Positions 22,840 to 35,535 of a DNA stretch of 64,000 bases are shown in pieces. Source of the DNA: Asterias amurensis. Taxonomy: Eukaryota; Echinodermata; Asteroidea; Forcipulatida; Asteriidae. The stretch spans positions 7,187,501 through 7,251,500 of the forward strand of contig NC_092665.1 in NCBI RefSeq assembly GCF_032118995.1. Direction: 5' to 3'. The first letter of the stretch is position 1. Every line of letters starts with the position of its first letter. Made by a program: the position numbers and the translations under genes. A model generated the notes under the pieces. That model had not been told where the DNA came from and did no database searches. It saw nothing but the letters and a program-made list of their open reading frames with translations.

Positions 22840-24489
22840 GAATTTTGAAAGGTATTAGAAAATGTTTCAAAACAACAGAATTTATCCATTAACTTATGGT
22901 TTGGTGTAACGTACCCCAGAAAAGGTGTCTTCAAATTAAATTCCTCAGTTTGTTGAAGAAAAGTTGTTAAAGCTTGACTTGAGTAGTAAAACGTTCGTGT
23001 AAAAAGCAATACACAACTGGCCTTATGTTGCTGTATATGTGCTTGCAAATTAGTCTGTTCTGACAAAATACATTAATATTGACAATGCATTTTCTTTTTA
23101 TTTGACTTCGTTTGAGGTAACAATTTAATTTAAAATTTAATCATAGTCTGTTCAATGATTAAAAGCGAAACTGCCGTGGGAGTTTGGGTCCCAGGGGGCA
23201 ATGATGTGTCATAGACACAATTAGGTGATTTTTTTTTGCTCGAATAAGATGAAAATTGTATGCTTATTTAAACAAAACTAACTTCGGTGTGCTAGTGTAG
23301 TCAACACATTCACTTTGCTTACCAATCGGGCACTTCGAGCCGGATGGTGGCGCATTACTTCTTCCTTTTAATTTGTTTAATTTTACAGGTTTTAGTGATT
23401 GGTAACTGTAAATGTAATCATGTGATAAATATGTTTTTTGGATTGACAAAAAGTGATCAGACAGAAACAAAATCACACTACAATTGCACGCACGTTAATC
23501 TCCCCCAGCTGATGGCTATGTGGTGCCCGGAAGCTCAGTGGTGACCTTATCATCGTGAGACTTACACGGTCAATTGGAGGGAAATGGTTGATCACCCTGG
23601 GGAGCCCCATCTTGACGTCACATTTGAAATAATATTTACAAACAGGGGGGGGGGGGGGTCGAACACACACACTAAGCCCACATTAACATCCGAGTATTAT
23701 AAATAACGCCCTCTGTTGGTCTAACAATTGTGCAGCCTTAGTTTTAACCATGGCTTTAATCTCCTCTAATATTCGGAAAGGCGAGTGTCAAAGGTTTCCG
23801 ATGATACCATAATGAACGTAGGGGGTACCGAACGACAAAACTGCGAGGAATACAAATCAGCGATACTTCGCGCTATGTAGGAATAAAAGGGGCACAAATG
23901 AAACAAAAGTACGTTTATTTAACTAAATCGTGTTTTTTTTATAGCTTCATGACTAAAATTAAGTTATCTGAATATTGACAATGAAAATATAGATCCTAAA
24001 GAAGTAGAACAAAAAACATTGTTACAAAATAAAAACCTCTCCACACCGACCCCTTCCACATAATGTAACCGTCCATTGCACGCTAATGCATTGCGCGAAA
24101 TTTTACTCATGTTCACAGAGCGGGTCACTGGCCTCTGGCTACCACGGCGAACAAGTATATGGACAAGGCAAGGAAACACCAGGGCTACGTTAATATAAAG
24201 ATCACAGGTTCAAATGTCCAAGTAATTTGTTTTTGTGGTTTGTTTTCATCAAACATTAAACTAAAATGTATCCAGTCAGTTTCTCATTTAGGCCTGGCGT
24301 TCTTTTCTTTTTTTGTATCTGTATGATTCAAAAGTGATATTACTGGAAAAAGTCGGTCTGATTTAAGCGGCTGTAAAAAAAGGTTAACATATGTCATGTT
24401 TGTGGTGGTTTGTTTTACTGTTTGCAAACACGATTAAACTATAATATTGGCTGTCTTTGCTATAAACTGGACAAAATACATTCATTGAA
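22840..24489. other. Intergenic, between C1q-1 flank and ALP-2 3' end
   Basis: I see no gene. A poly-G run lies at about 23645-23658. C1q-1 and ALP-2 converge on this region. Confidence 0.6.
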
Positions 24490-24497
24490 TTTATTTT

Positions 24498-24745
24498 TCA
24501 ATCTATAAACTTCCGTACGAAAGAAAACAACAGTAAAGCCAAAATGAAATTTGGTCCAGTAGAGGGCGCCCCATTGTGGCAGTTTAACCCGGAAGCATAT
24601 CTGACCACGTGGGCAATGTAGTGCTGTTCATGGACCCCGTGAAAAAGATGCGACATTGGTCCATTGGCGTAAATAGTGACGTCCTCTCCACCATGAGTCT
24701 CTGAATCAATTGGGACAAGCGCTGGATGGTGAAAATCGGCAGACT
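24498..24745 (-). pseudogene. ALP-2 last exon with GPI-anchor tail
   Basis: The acceptor TTTGTGCAG is followed by ESADFHHPALVPIDSETHGG; the His of ETHGG is a zinc ligand. The exon ends with a small-residue stretch (NGAPSTGPN) and a hydrophobic run to the stop at 24498, the arrangement of a GPI attachment signal. The paralogous ALP-3 exon lacks this tail. Confidence 0.88.
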
Positions 24746-25482
24746 CTGCACAAACAAATAATAAAACAATGTTTATCATAATACAAGTAAAATAATTGTT
24801 TACACAAGTTAATGATTAACTCTATGAAATGGCAAAGGGGCACTTTCCCTTGGCAAAATCGTGTTTGCAAAAACTTCCCTGTAACTTTGCCAAGTTATAT
24901 GTTTAAGATTTAAAATATTTCAACAAGTCTGCATATACTCGGATTTAATTTTACTGAGTGGTGTACCTGAGTGGTACAAACCAATACTCAAAGTAATCAA
25001 TTGAAGCTTTACCTGTGTTGGTATCCGTCAGATTCCGTCTCGAACCAGTACTTTTGAAGCTGTTTAACTCCTCAATTCCTCCAGGGCCGTTTGCATATGA
25101 GAGTGTTGTAAATGGCAAACCGTCATTCATCAGACCTTGACGTTTATGCAAAACCATTTTGTTGTAATTAGAATCTAAATATGAATGGTTTGACGATGAA
25201 TCACCATTCACTTATAGAAAACTGAGAAGCTTGCACAACTTGTTAACATTACTTACTGGTCAGAATTCAGTCTGCATTCGGGTAACTTAACGGAGTTTAC
25301 TTTTTGTTTCAAAACATAATAAAGCTGCAGTCTACAAACAATTGGATTTATCGAGAGATATAGCCCTTTGAAAACAGGGAAGTAAATAAATAATAATAGT
25401 TAGAAACAGTCTCTCTTTAAATTCATCGTATACTATTTTGCACACAAATGATATTTTGAAAGATATAGCTTTTAACTGTTCA

Positions 25483-26516
25483 AAGACAATGGCACTATTG
25501 GTAATTGTCGAAGACAATAACATATCAAACGTCGAAGTTGCAAGATAATAATGAAAGAAAAAACACCCTTGTCACACGAAGTTGTGTGCTTTTAGATGCT
25601 TGATTTCGATACATCAAACTCTAAGTCTGAGGTCTCGAAATCAAATTCGTGAAAAATTACTTCTTTCTCGAAAACTACGTTACTTCAGAGGGAGCCGTTT
25701 CTCACAATGTTTTACACTATCAACAGCTCTCCATTACTCGTTACCAAGTAACGTTTTATGCTAATAATTATTTTGAGTAATTACCAATAACAATAACATA
25801 ACATAACAATTAATATTTATAAGGCGCTATTCCATCAAGATCATAGCGCACTAGAAAGAAATTAACTTGGAAAAAGGTGAGTCTTAAGGACTTTACGAAA
25901 AGCAAACAGAGTATTAGATTCCCTAATGGCAGTTGGGAGATTGTTCCAAATCATGGGCCCAGCCACACTGAAAGCCTTCTGACCTAAAACGTTGTTTGCT
26001 CGGGGAACATTCAAGCGAGTGATGTCAAGTCCGGACCGAAGAAATCGTGGAGGAGTGTAATGTGACAGTTTAGTGGTAATAATGAGGTGTAGTTTTGTTA
26101 AATCATAAAAACGAGAAGAGCAATCTTAAAATGGGTTCGTTCTCTAATTGGTAGCCAATGAAGTTCCCTAAGTGATGGGGTAATAATATGTTCTCTCAAG
26201 GGTGTGGAACATACTAAACGAGCTGCACTATTTTGTAGTCTTTGAACTCTGTCCAATTCATATGACGTTGCACTAAATAAAAGGAGATTGCCATAGTCAA
26301 TACGAGAGAGGACTAAAGCTCTGACAACATGATGGAGAGTATCCTTATCCAGGTACCGTTTAATTTTCATTAGGTTACGTTTTTGAAAATTTATTGATTG
26401 GCAGAGTCTAGAAACTTGCTTGCCCATTGTCATATGGAAGTACCAAGCACAATGAACTCGGTTTTATTTTCATTGAGCTTAAGCATGTTAGAAGTCATAG
26501 TGTCCACTGCCTTTAA
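25483..26516. mobile_element. Asteroid-type element split by a LINE, in an ALP-2 intron
   Basis: The left part runs to GAGTAATTACCAATA (25790). Its missing end AGTGTCCACTGCCTTTAA reappears at 26499. The LINE fragment between them therefore inserted after the element was in place. Confidence 0.75.
25791..26498 (-). mobile_element. 5'-truncated L2/CR1-like LINE
   Basis: The minus strand encodes the end of a non-LTR reverse transcriptase (26433-26098; DKDTLHHVVRALVLSRIDYG, LRELHWLPIRERTHFKIALL). The 3' end has AGTGCGCTATGATC and an (ATAAC)-like tail. This is the terminal few hundred bases of a LINE; the upstream RT and endonuclease are absent. Confidence 0.85.
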
Positions 26517-26541
26517 AGTTATAATTGTGGATGAAACTTAC

Positions 26542-26742
26542 CTCCTCTGCCGAGTATTGGACTACCACGATCAGCTGCTCCTCCTATAGAGAGTACATGG
26601 CTATGGTCGGCAGTTACAATAAATAAAGTCTCCATTTCATTGGTCATTGACATCGCCTTGGCTACAGCCTTATCCATTGCAATGGTATCATGCAGGGCGT
26701 GGTAGGCTAACCCGTCATGATGCGCATGGTCAATTCGGCCAC
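26542..26742 (-). pseudogene. ALP-2 metal-ligand exon (GGRIDHAHH ... TADHSH)
   Basis: This 201-base exon follows an AAG acceptor and ends at GAG|GTAAGT. It completes VEGGRIDHAHH and contains LFIVTADHSHVLS, carrying the paired Asp/His zinc ligands and a His ligand of the ALP fold. Reading is open and residue choice is conventional, so this part shows no sign of decay despite the lost 5' exons. Confidence 0.9.
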
Positions 26743-27384
26743 CTTCATGTATAAATTCAAGATAGTATGATTTATTTGTGTTTGAATTATTGAAATTTGA
26801 TGAACAATCTGGTAGTGTGTCTTGTTCGTAAGACATGTTCACGCTGTCACCATCTTGGTCATGTTCCCTGTTTCCATAATAGTAATGAATGCTAACATTC
26901 ATTGCGCAAACATGGCACCAGACTATTATTTCGTCCAGCCTAAGTTTGGTTACAATGAGTTTGAATGGAGTAAAATGAAGATGGCCACACCGTGATAAAG
27001 CAACATCATAGACGGAGTTTTTGTCTACCAAGATTCAAAAACTAGGAAAACATAGAAAACAAACGATGGCCCTAGTTTTAAAAAAATGTTTGTTTTAAAC
27101 CAAATTACAAGTTTGCAGAAAAGTCTACTTTGGTGACAAAATCTAGTAGGTCGGTTGCATGTTTGCTGTATTATTTGGCCGTCCATGCCAACCTGCGTGG
27201 TCTTGTTATCAACAATGAAAATGCATACAATCTGTGACTGGACAATGGCATCAAAGAGACATTGTAAATACTCCATATAACGAGGTTTCAGATTGTCAAT
27301 GATTTTCTAAGCCTCAAAAATAAGAGGTAGGGCCTATAACGATAACCTTTTGTGAAACAGCAGCAATGACGCAAAGGGCTCATG

Positions 27385-27655
27385 TAACCTTGTCCAAGGT
27401 CTTGTACGCAAGCACCGGCTCGCTACTATGAATTCAAGAACTGCATAGTTACTATACTGCACGGTATATAACAGTACTTAATACCGTGGGGTCGAAGCAT
27501 GGTTTTTTGAGGTTGTCGTACCTCATACAACGAGGCTGCAACTAGTCTCGGTATCAAGTACTGCTATGTACAGTGCGGTATAGTATCTATGCAGTTAGTG
27601 AATTCAGAGCTGGCCGGTGCTTGCGTATAGAGGCTTGGACAAGGCTAGGGCTCAT
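27385..27655. repeat. Large imperfect palindrome in an ALP-2 intron
   Basis: CCTTGTCCAAGGTCTTGTACGCAAGCACCGG is mirrored by CCGGTGCTTGCGTATAGAGG and CTTGGACAAGG; inner arms carry CTGCATAGTTACTATACTGC and its complement. Foldback element. Confidence 0.7.
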
Positions 27656-28015
27656 GAAACCAATTAACCAACACTCTACAAAAATCAGAAACCTGTTTGT
27701 TGTAATAATAACTTATCCTCAACCATAAGGAAGAACCCGTCTTTGTCCTTCTGAAGTATCTCAATGACCTTTTCTACCATCTCAGACAATGAGGGCTCAC
27801 CCCCTACGTCATTCATTCGGTTACCTTTAAATTGCATGTGACTGGGCTCAAACAAACCTGAAAGGTAAGCAAAGTTAATACAACTGTCAAATAGAAGTTT
27901 CTATATTAAATCGTCCTGGTTAGTTATAAAGTTCAAACTTACGCCTTTTCACTTGTTCCGTGTATATAAATAAATTAGATAGTCAAAGGTTTTTTCCGTG
28001 GTTGACAGCTCCCTA

Positions 28016-28518
28016 TTAGAGAGGTTCCGCAGAGTCACCGATACTCTTACGTGAACGGATACGTCATAATACGTCATCACTTTTTGAGGTCCATGGGGAT
28101 GTGACGTATAACCGTTGTACACAAGTTAGAATAGTCGCTCAAAACGGGAATCTGTCGCCATACACTTAAGTAAGAACGATTATATTTTGTTCATGTTTTT
28201 GGAGCGGATTGTTATTTTTTAATGCACCAGGTTTTCACCATGTCTTTTAGAGGTATCATACATAGATGTAGTTGGACATTGTTCCACCATGCTTCAAAAA
28301 AAGAGAAATGGACTAAAAAGTTAGGCGACGGATATCAGTTTAGCCTGTGGAGTTTTTATGTACTGTACGTTTGGTTAATAGCGCCCTCTCGAGCCTCACG
28401 TTGAGGGTATTCGTTAGAATTTTGCAAAACAAAACTACACAGCTCACTTGACGCGAACGCGTACGGTTCGATATCTGTATGCGTATTCGTATCCGCGACT
28501 CTGCGAAACCTCTCTAAT
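28016..28518. mobile_element. MITE with TTAGAGAGGTT ends
   Basis: TTAGAGAGGTTCCGCAGAGTC at the left, GACTCTGCGAAACCTCTCTAA at the right. A plus-strand frame inside (28222-28404) has no family match and is not called a gene. Confidence 0.75.
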
Positions 28519-29240
28519 AAGACGGACACAGATTGTACGTAATTTGTGATATAAAAAATTAAAAAAAATTAAAAAAGTGCAAAAAAAAGGTAATGTAATG
28601 GGGTAAAACCGAATTAGGTTTGCTGGAATATAAAACTTAACTCTCTTTATACGGCAATTATGGTAACCTACGTCTATGTCACCGCAGTTTGTAATGACGA
28701 CGTGCGGCATCTAGCCTAAAGCCCGTGCCAATAAGTGACACAACCCCACATCATGTACGTACATGTACATTTAGCTCAGTATAGATGCGGCGCAAGGGTT
28801 GTAGGCAAAATCATGTTCCAAACGACATTACCTTGGTTACATTGGCTGTGCCATACAGACGATTGATTGTACTTGTTCAAATTGGTACATGAAGCAACAA
28901 CTCACCTAAAAGATTGTCAGTTTCAAGTGGATTGACGTCTTTAAATTGTTCCAAATTCCACACGTACTTGCTGTTTGTCTTGTCTTTACCTGCTTGCCAT
29001 TCGTCTTAAACAAAAATAATATTGTGAAACATTTAATGAAATAAATTCTTTACTTCATGTGACCGAAAGAAAACTAAATGCTGTGGAACTATAAATATCT
29101 TGAAAACATATATAAAGTCAAGGTTTGATCAAGTGCAACTATTTTGATGAGAGTAAAAAACAGAAAAAAAGGAAAAGAAAATAAGACGAATAGATTCATT
29201 ACCATTAAATAAGTTCATCTGGATTGCGGAAGAATATTAA

Positions 29241-29402
29241 ATTAAAGATTCCTTTTTACAAATCCAAAATTATGTATGATGTTACTTACATATAATTTAC
29301 AAAGCTCCTAGCTTAGGAGTGAAACGTAACTAATAGTACTAAATTATATGTAAAGTATACATCATACATAATTTTGGATTTGTAAAAACGAATCTTTTAT
29401 TT
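29241..29402. repeat. Hairpin element in an ALP-2 intron
   Basis: AAAGATTCCTTTTTACAAAT with CCAAAATTATGTATGAT is mirrored by ATCATACATAATTTTGG and ATTTGTAAAAACGAATCTTT. Confidence 0.75.
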
Positions 29403-29504
29403 CAGATTCATTACCACTTTATATTCAAGTACATTCCTCCTATCTTCTATAACTACGCACCATGCTGTCTCTATGGTAATGTCAGCGCCTTGCGGCTCCT
29501 GGAC

Positions 29505-29790
29505 AGTTATCGATTCACCATTATCGACTTACCAGTATTGATTTACCATTGTCGTTTCAACATTATCTTTTCCCATTATCGATTCTCCATTTCTGATTCA
29601 CAGTTATCTTTTTACGATTATCGGTTCACCATTATTGATTCACAAATATTATCGAATCACCATTATCGATTCACCAACATCGAATAGTCGTTATTGATTT
29701 ACAAATATCGATTCACCAATATCGACTAATAATTATCGATCAACCATTTTTGATTCACCATTATCAATTCAGCATTATTGATTTCAGTAG
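29505..29790. repeat. ATTATCGATTCACC minisatellite
   Basis: Degenerate 14-19-base units (ATTATCGATTCACC and variants) recur about fifteen times, beside the VIMGGGR exon of ALP-2. Confidence 0.75.
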
Positions 29791-30120
29791 CTCGGTTTCT
29801 ATGGAATCTGGATGGGATCAGAAGCTGTTAAAGCAAAATGGTGCAATATAGTCATCAATAATTGGGTTTAAGTTTGATCAGGTTTACATACCGATGAGAT
29901 TTCCATCATTTCTAGATCCAGCTTTAGAAGAATCTTTAGGATACTCTGGGTCGGCAGCTTCTCTCGGTAACATTTCCATCCTTCCCCCACCCATTATAAC
30001 CTGGCATAGATTAATGAAGAAGTATAGTATAAAAATGACCGCACCAAAAGTTGGTGGTACATTCGAGTTCATTTTTTTGGTCGGCATACAGCAATGAATA
30101 GCAGGAAGGGTATTCTAGGA

Positions 30121-32545
30121 AGCTGCAGGGGCCTTATTCATGAAGCCCTCGTAAATCGGTCACTTACGTGGCTCTAAGTATTAGTAAGACTTTAGTAAGC
30201 CCTTACGTGTTATTCACGAATCATTCATATCGCTTTACTACCGCGTTTCTTACTAAACCTCTCGTAACGCATTCTTAAGCGGGAACACGCTTGAGCTGAA
30301 CAGTCATGGATTTGTTATGTAATTCACTGGAGCGTGATCTCATTGTCCAGAACGAGTGTTTATACAGTGACTGGACTGGCTACAGTCATTTAGAAGATAT
30401 TTGTCACCCTGCAAACATGGAGAGCCAGACTAAAGAAATGTATTTTCCTGCGTTACAGCGTATAGCAGGAAAATATTGTCTGTTGGTCACTAGCAAGCGC
30501 GTACGCTTGCAAAGAATTTGGTATGCAAAGCCCAAGTTGGGCTAAGAAAGTAGCCCAAGGTGTGGCGCATTCCTAAAGGCGCCACAACAAAGAGAATGGG
30601 TTTGGGATCATTCTAGCCCGCGAACACCGTTCTGCTGGGACGGGTTAATTTTAAAATTGAGGGAATACATGTTTGTATTATAAGGAATTTAATAATGGGA
30701 TACAATCCAGACAAAGATTGGAACGGTTTCATAAGTTATTACAAAACGTAAATCTAAGTTATTTTATAGCTTAATTTTAGGGGACAAAATTATTCATGGC
30801 CCTTAAAGTCGAAAGACGTAAACGTTTATATTCGGTGGCAAGAGAAAAAAGACAAAGGATCTGAATGTAATTACCATAATGCAATTAAAATTACTTTAAC
30901 AGGGGTATATTTAATTACTTCTAGAATTATTTGCATTAAAATAATTTGAGAAGTGTATTAAGTTTCCATTTTGCTAAATTTGTAACAAAATTAAGCGTAA
31001 GTTTTAAGCTATTGCAAAATAACGTGAAGTGTAGATTTATTTATTTTGCTAAATTTGTGACAGATAGTAGGCCACAAGGTTTTCCAGAGTCTTTTAGCTC
31101 AATGAGTTTTATCTCTGGTTTTTAACCCTGGGCACAGTAAGTGGGAAAAGTTCCACATGGAGCAGCCTGAAGGGCCATGTGTGCAATGGCACGCAGACAA
31201 TAAGAATGTCATTTGCATTGTAAATGTACGTGTGGTATACTAAATATCAGAAAATGACAAAAAGGATGTAATACAATGTAATGAGTAAAAGTACTGAAAA
31301 TGTAAAAATCAGTTGATTAAACTAGCCCAGCAGCAAGTTCGGCAGGCTCAACTCAATTTTGGTGTAAAATTGTGAAAATTATTATAATTAGGATAATTTT
31401 GGTTTAATGTTTGTCAAGACACGCTATGCGTGGAAAACAGACAGGAGGAAGACCTTTCAACGCGAGGAGGAGGCAAAGGGGTAATGGAAGGCGAAGTTTC
31501 TCGCCTGCTGAGATAGTGAAGTTAGTTGAACTAAAAATATAAAATAAACAAATAAACGAAGTAAATAAAGTAAATGAAGCAAATACTACAAAGCAACCCG
31601 TTCGCACCTTTGTAACCTCCCGACTTGACATGAGAAGCTATCTCCTCTATGGACTGCATAATAATCAATTTACCGCTTGTCTCGCCTTCAAAAAATTTCC
31701 CTCAGAATTGTAACCCGGTCCAACACTATAGAGTCACATATCACACCTATCCTACAAGATCTACATTGGCTACCCATTAAGGATAGAATCATCTTCAAGA
31801 TCCTTGTGTATGTCTATAGCTCATATCAAAAGGCACTTTATCACCATATCTCTCAGAAGGACTCCAACCCCATGTATACTTCCAACCGCCAGTCTATACG
31901 CGATCTAATAACAAACATCTTTAAGGAAACCCCTGGCCATAACATCATGGGGTGAAAGATCAATTACTTCTGCTGCTCCTTCATTATGGAACGACTTGCC
32001 GGATCATGTTAAACTTTCTCCATCAATAGCTTTGTTCAAAACTTCCCTCAAGCCTCATCTAATGAGGACTTCATAACTTTTTCCCGTTTATTGTGTCACT
32101 GCGCCATGAGCATATTTAGATGGATACCCACGCATTATAAATGGCCACTATTATTATTACTATTAACTAAATAAATAAACATAAATAATTATTTAATGAT
32201 AAAATAAAATAACAAAATCACGAAAAATTTACTAAAAAGTGGGAAAAAATAGGTCAGTAAATTCTCAAAAAAATTGGTAAAGTTTGAGAATATGTCGCAA
32301 GGATTGAAGAACATATTAAAAGTTGTTGTAATTGACATAAAGCTCAATTCGCCAGAAAATGTTGGCCAGGAATGTTGAAAAAGGACTTAAGAAAACGCTT
32401 CGAAGCCGAAAACACCCCACGTAGCACTAGTAAGGACTTACGCACTCGATTGAAGTTACGAGTGCTTCGTGAATATGACGCAACTCGCTAAGACCGAACT
32501 AGTAACACGTAAGTGCTTACTAATTTAACATATATTATGTTTTAT
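30121..32545. mobile_element. Composite repeat with diverged inverted ends
   Basis: CTTATTCATGAAGCCCTCGT near the left end is an imperfect reverse complement of ACGAGTGCTTCGTGAATATG near 32459. The interior holds a 79-residue frame at 30306-30545 of unknown nature and a LINE fragment. Fills the intron before ALP-2 exon 30000-29892 and ends where unit B begins. Confidence 0.4.
31640..32175 (+). mobile_element. LINE reverse-transcriptase 3' fragment
   Basis: The plus-strand frame at 31677-31955 includes ITPILQDLHWLPIKDRIIFK, the conserved C-terminal stretch of L2/CR1-type RT. After it come TPLPDHVKLS-like remnants in a shifted frame and an (ATT)-rich tail. Opposite orientation to ALP-2. Confidence 0.75.
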
Positions 32546-33499
32546 ATCGAATGCTTCCAGCTACCTGTTTCATTGCCGGTCAGTTTGTGAGATATTTTGA
32601 TTCAAAAACCAAAATAACCCATGCTATTGATGAGGGTGGCGAATAATCAAACGGTACATTCAGAATAGTGAACGCAAACACTGGTTTGTGTCAATGTTGC
32701 AGATTGCACCTGTGTATCTTGTCCGAGTGTTATGAGTTGCTGAGCGATGTCAATGCAACCGATGTCAGTTTCCTTCTGCGGTATATCAGAGTCACACTCC
32801 CAGTCTCGATGGGGCGAATGTGCGTAAAGTGCGGCAGGGGTAGCGTGTGTCACACGGGCAGTGCTGAAGAAAGCACACAAAGCAACGAAAATCTAAGTAA
32901 ATAACTAGCATTTATTAGCTATTATATTCGATCGATACAATTTCAAGAACACAATAATAAAATTATTACAAAACACTTGACAACAAATCAATGAAAGTAA
33001 ATCATAATAATTATACACATATTGACTGGCAATGAGGTAATTGTACGTCTACCCCCGAGGGACTTTGAGTGACCAGAAGAGGGACCTATTTCCCGAGGCT
33101 GAAAGCCAAGGGAAATAGGCCCCTCTTCTGGTCACTAACAGGCCCGAGGGGAATAGACGTACACTAGTTACCGAATTGTGTCGGTCTTAAATGTGAAATA
33201 AGAACAACACGTGGAAAAGAAAGGAAGTTTTGTAGTTGCTGTTCACGGTTCAAGTCAAGAGAGGGCGCTGTAACCGGGCACTATTTGTATCACTTCTGGG
33301 CACTATTTCCCCGGTCAGGTTCTTGCTTTTAAGAACCAGTGATTTCATTGGATAAACGTGCAGTGACGTAAGCATTCTGTTTCCGTGTTTTGATTGGTCC
33401 GAGGTGATGTTTGGCATTTGTACTAGCGATCACCTGCATATGAATCTAGGTGAAAGGTGAAGATGGTCAAGGATTGACCTAAGCTAGAGGCCACTCTCT

Positions 33500-33762
33500 G
33501 GCGTTATCATTCACGAGCCTCGAAGTGTGACGTCAGATGTTCAGGCTATAGGGATATACTAGCCTGAACATCTGACGTCACACTTCGAGGCTCGTGAATA
33601 ATAACGCCAGAGAGTAACCTCTACTAGCCTCTAGGTCAATCCCCGTCACCAATCCCCGTCAATCCCCGTCACCAATCCCCGTCAATTCCCGTCACCAATC
33701 CCCGTCAATACCCGTCACCAATCCCCGTCAATCCCCGTCACCAATCCCCGTCAATCCCGTCC
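33500..33762. repeat. Palindrome plus expanded CCCCGTC minisatellite, unit B
   Basis: Palindrome at 33500-33608 as in unit A, followed at 33635-33762 by about twelve alternating AATCCCCGTC and AATCCCCGTCACC units against about four in unit A. Confidence 0.8.
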
Positions 33763-34474
33763 CACGATTCGTCCTGTACAGTTTTGATCAACGTTCTGCC
33801 ACTTGTTGCGCCGTTAATGTTGCTTGAGAGAAGAATTGTAATGGCTCCTTTAATGGTTTTATTGTCCTTGGTTTATATGATTGTAATGTGGTGGCTATGT
33901 TTTCTAGTCTTTAATAACTGTTTGGGATGAATGAATAAACCCCGTGATACAATGTTTGATAGCGCCCTCATTCGGTCAAAAGTACGGCGCATTTCTGTTT
34001 GAATGTCCAAATCAAAGTACAGGGCTGCGTATTGGCGGTCGTACCAATAGATGTTTCAGTCATTGTCCAGTGATTATCCAATGTCCAATTCAACCGCCAA
34101 AAACTCACCCATGGCTGGCTTAAAGTCAGCGCCAAAATAATCTGCAGTAATTATGCAAAATGACACTCCCACAATATACCTGCATTGGTGCAAAATATTT
34201 CTGACTCTTAAAAACACCACAACCGGCAACTTTCCGCACAATAGTTAAACAATATTATTGTAATCATAAATAACATTTGTTATTACTTTACCGTGACATG
34301 ACTTGGCTTGTTTCGATGCGGTACCATTATGAGAGTGTGGGCTTTGACGAGTGCAATTTGTTTGCATGAACATTCCACGATTACTAGTGAGTTACTCCTG
34401 CATTGCAGTTTAAAAAGTAGTAGTAGAAAAAAAGGGCGTTTCATGTATATGTATATACATGAAACGCCCAATCA

Positions 34475-34612
34475 GGGGGTGGATTTCACAAGAGTTAGGA
34501 CAAGTCTTATCTCGACTAAGGACGAGTTACTCGTCCTAACTTTGGACTACCCATACGTTTTTAATATCTCCTATATAGGACTAGCCCTAATTTTTGTGAA
34601 ATCGACCCCAGA
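34475..34612. mobile_element. Hairpin MITE GGATTTCACAAGAG..., unit B copy
   Basis: Same element as 7312-7434, with a short extra TATATG/CATATA palindrome just to the left. Confidence 0.65.
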
Positions 34613-35187
34613 CCTGCTTTAAGTGGGGAGGTTTTTTAAACGGTGAAGATCTCCTGCAGTAGTTGTTTCAGTGTGAAGGTTCGAGACGTACTATTTATTG
34701 TTACCTTTGACAAAGCTACACTAGGGAACTTATCCTTCCCCGTGATCTCCTTCCAGTTGACCCTTGAGAATCCTCGCAGCCGTCACGGTTGTTATACCCA
34801 TCCCATCTCCGACGAAAAACACCACGTTCTTAGCTTTATTTGTGTTGAGTGTTTGCTCTCTGGTAATAGCTTTCTGCAAACTGTCGTTAGCCAGGTCATT
34901 CCAGTACTTCGCACCTACAACGATTTTATACAAACACTTTAAACACTACTCGAAGACAATCAGAATAGTTTCGTCTTCTTAGAACTCGAAGATCATTAGT
35001 GCAATTTGTTTGGGTTTCGTGATTTAGCTTTTGCATATTTTGAAACTCCTTGTAAATAGGATAAATTGGTCAAGAGTACTCTTAAAAAATAATGATTGGC
35101 AAAGAAAAACTTTCATTTATTAAATAAAATATCCATTTATTGATTATGGGGGTATTCATTTTCATTACTGACCTTTTGATCACTATA

Positions 35188-35535
35188 CGGATATCGCGTT
35201 TGTAACCGTTTTTTTTATAAAATGCATATGGTTGGAAAGATGTTTTAAAAGTAGAATACAATGATCCACACAAGTTTGCCTCGAAATTGCGTGTTTTTTC
35301 TTCTACTGTGCGAACTAACATGGTCGGCCATTTATGGGAGTCAAAATTTTGACCCCCATAAATGGCCGACGTGTTAGTCGACAAGGTAAAAGGAAAACCA
35401 CGCAATTTCGAGGCATGCTTGTGTGGATCATTGTATTCTACTTTTACAACATCTTTCTACCCATATGCATTTTAAAAAAACGGTTACAAACGCTTTTCAA
35501 AGACCAACTCGACCGATCCAAGGCAACGTGTTCCT
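35188..35535. mobile_element. Palindromic TTAA MITE (AGGAACACGTTGCC ends), left end deleted
   Basis: The right end GGCAACGTGTTCCT abuts TTAA (35536-35539). The centre is a near-perfect palindrome around GGGAGTCAAAATTTTGACCC. The paralogous empty site in unit A reads GAGATTAAGGTGTG (about 8130). The left terminus and about 100 bases of flank seen in unit A are missing. Confidence 0.75.

Larger units (their letters stand above)
24498..34914 (-). pseudogene. Alkaline phosphatase ALP-2, 5' half destroyed, 3' half preserved
   Basis: Eight exons or remnants in correct ALP order: 34914-34705, 32863-32710, 30000-29892, 29004-28906, 27857-27717, 26742-26542, 25135-25013, 24745-24498. The 3' six join in frame and encode VIMGGGR, FFLMVEGGRIDHAHH, VTADHSHVLS and ETHGGEDV, that is, the Glu, Asp and His metal ligands, then a hydrophobic tail FILALLLFSFV fitting a GPI signal. 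AATAAA lies two bases after the stop (24490-24495). The 5' half is broken. Exon 34914-34705 lacks 17 bases present in ALP-1 and runs into a stop. The catalytic-serine exon is absent. The next exon lacks 22 bases including its acceptor. The 27717 junction needs an AT instead of a GT donor. It sits between C1q-1 and C1q-2 and is convergent with C1q-1. Full-length enzyme cannot be made from this copy; a truncated 3' transcript remains possible. Confidence 0.92.

Noticed and set aside
30306-30545. 79-residue plus-strand frame in the ALP-2 intron
   Set aside because: Lies in a composite repeat; no family match, splice sites or second copy.
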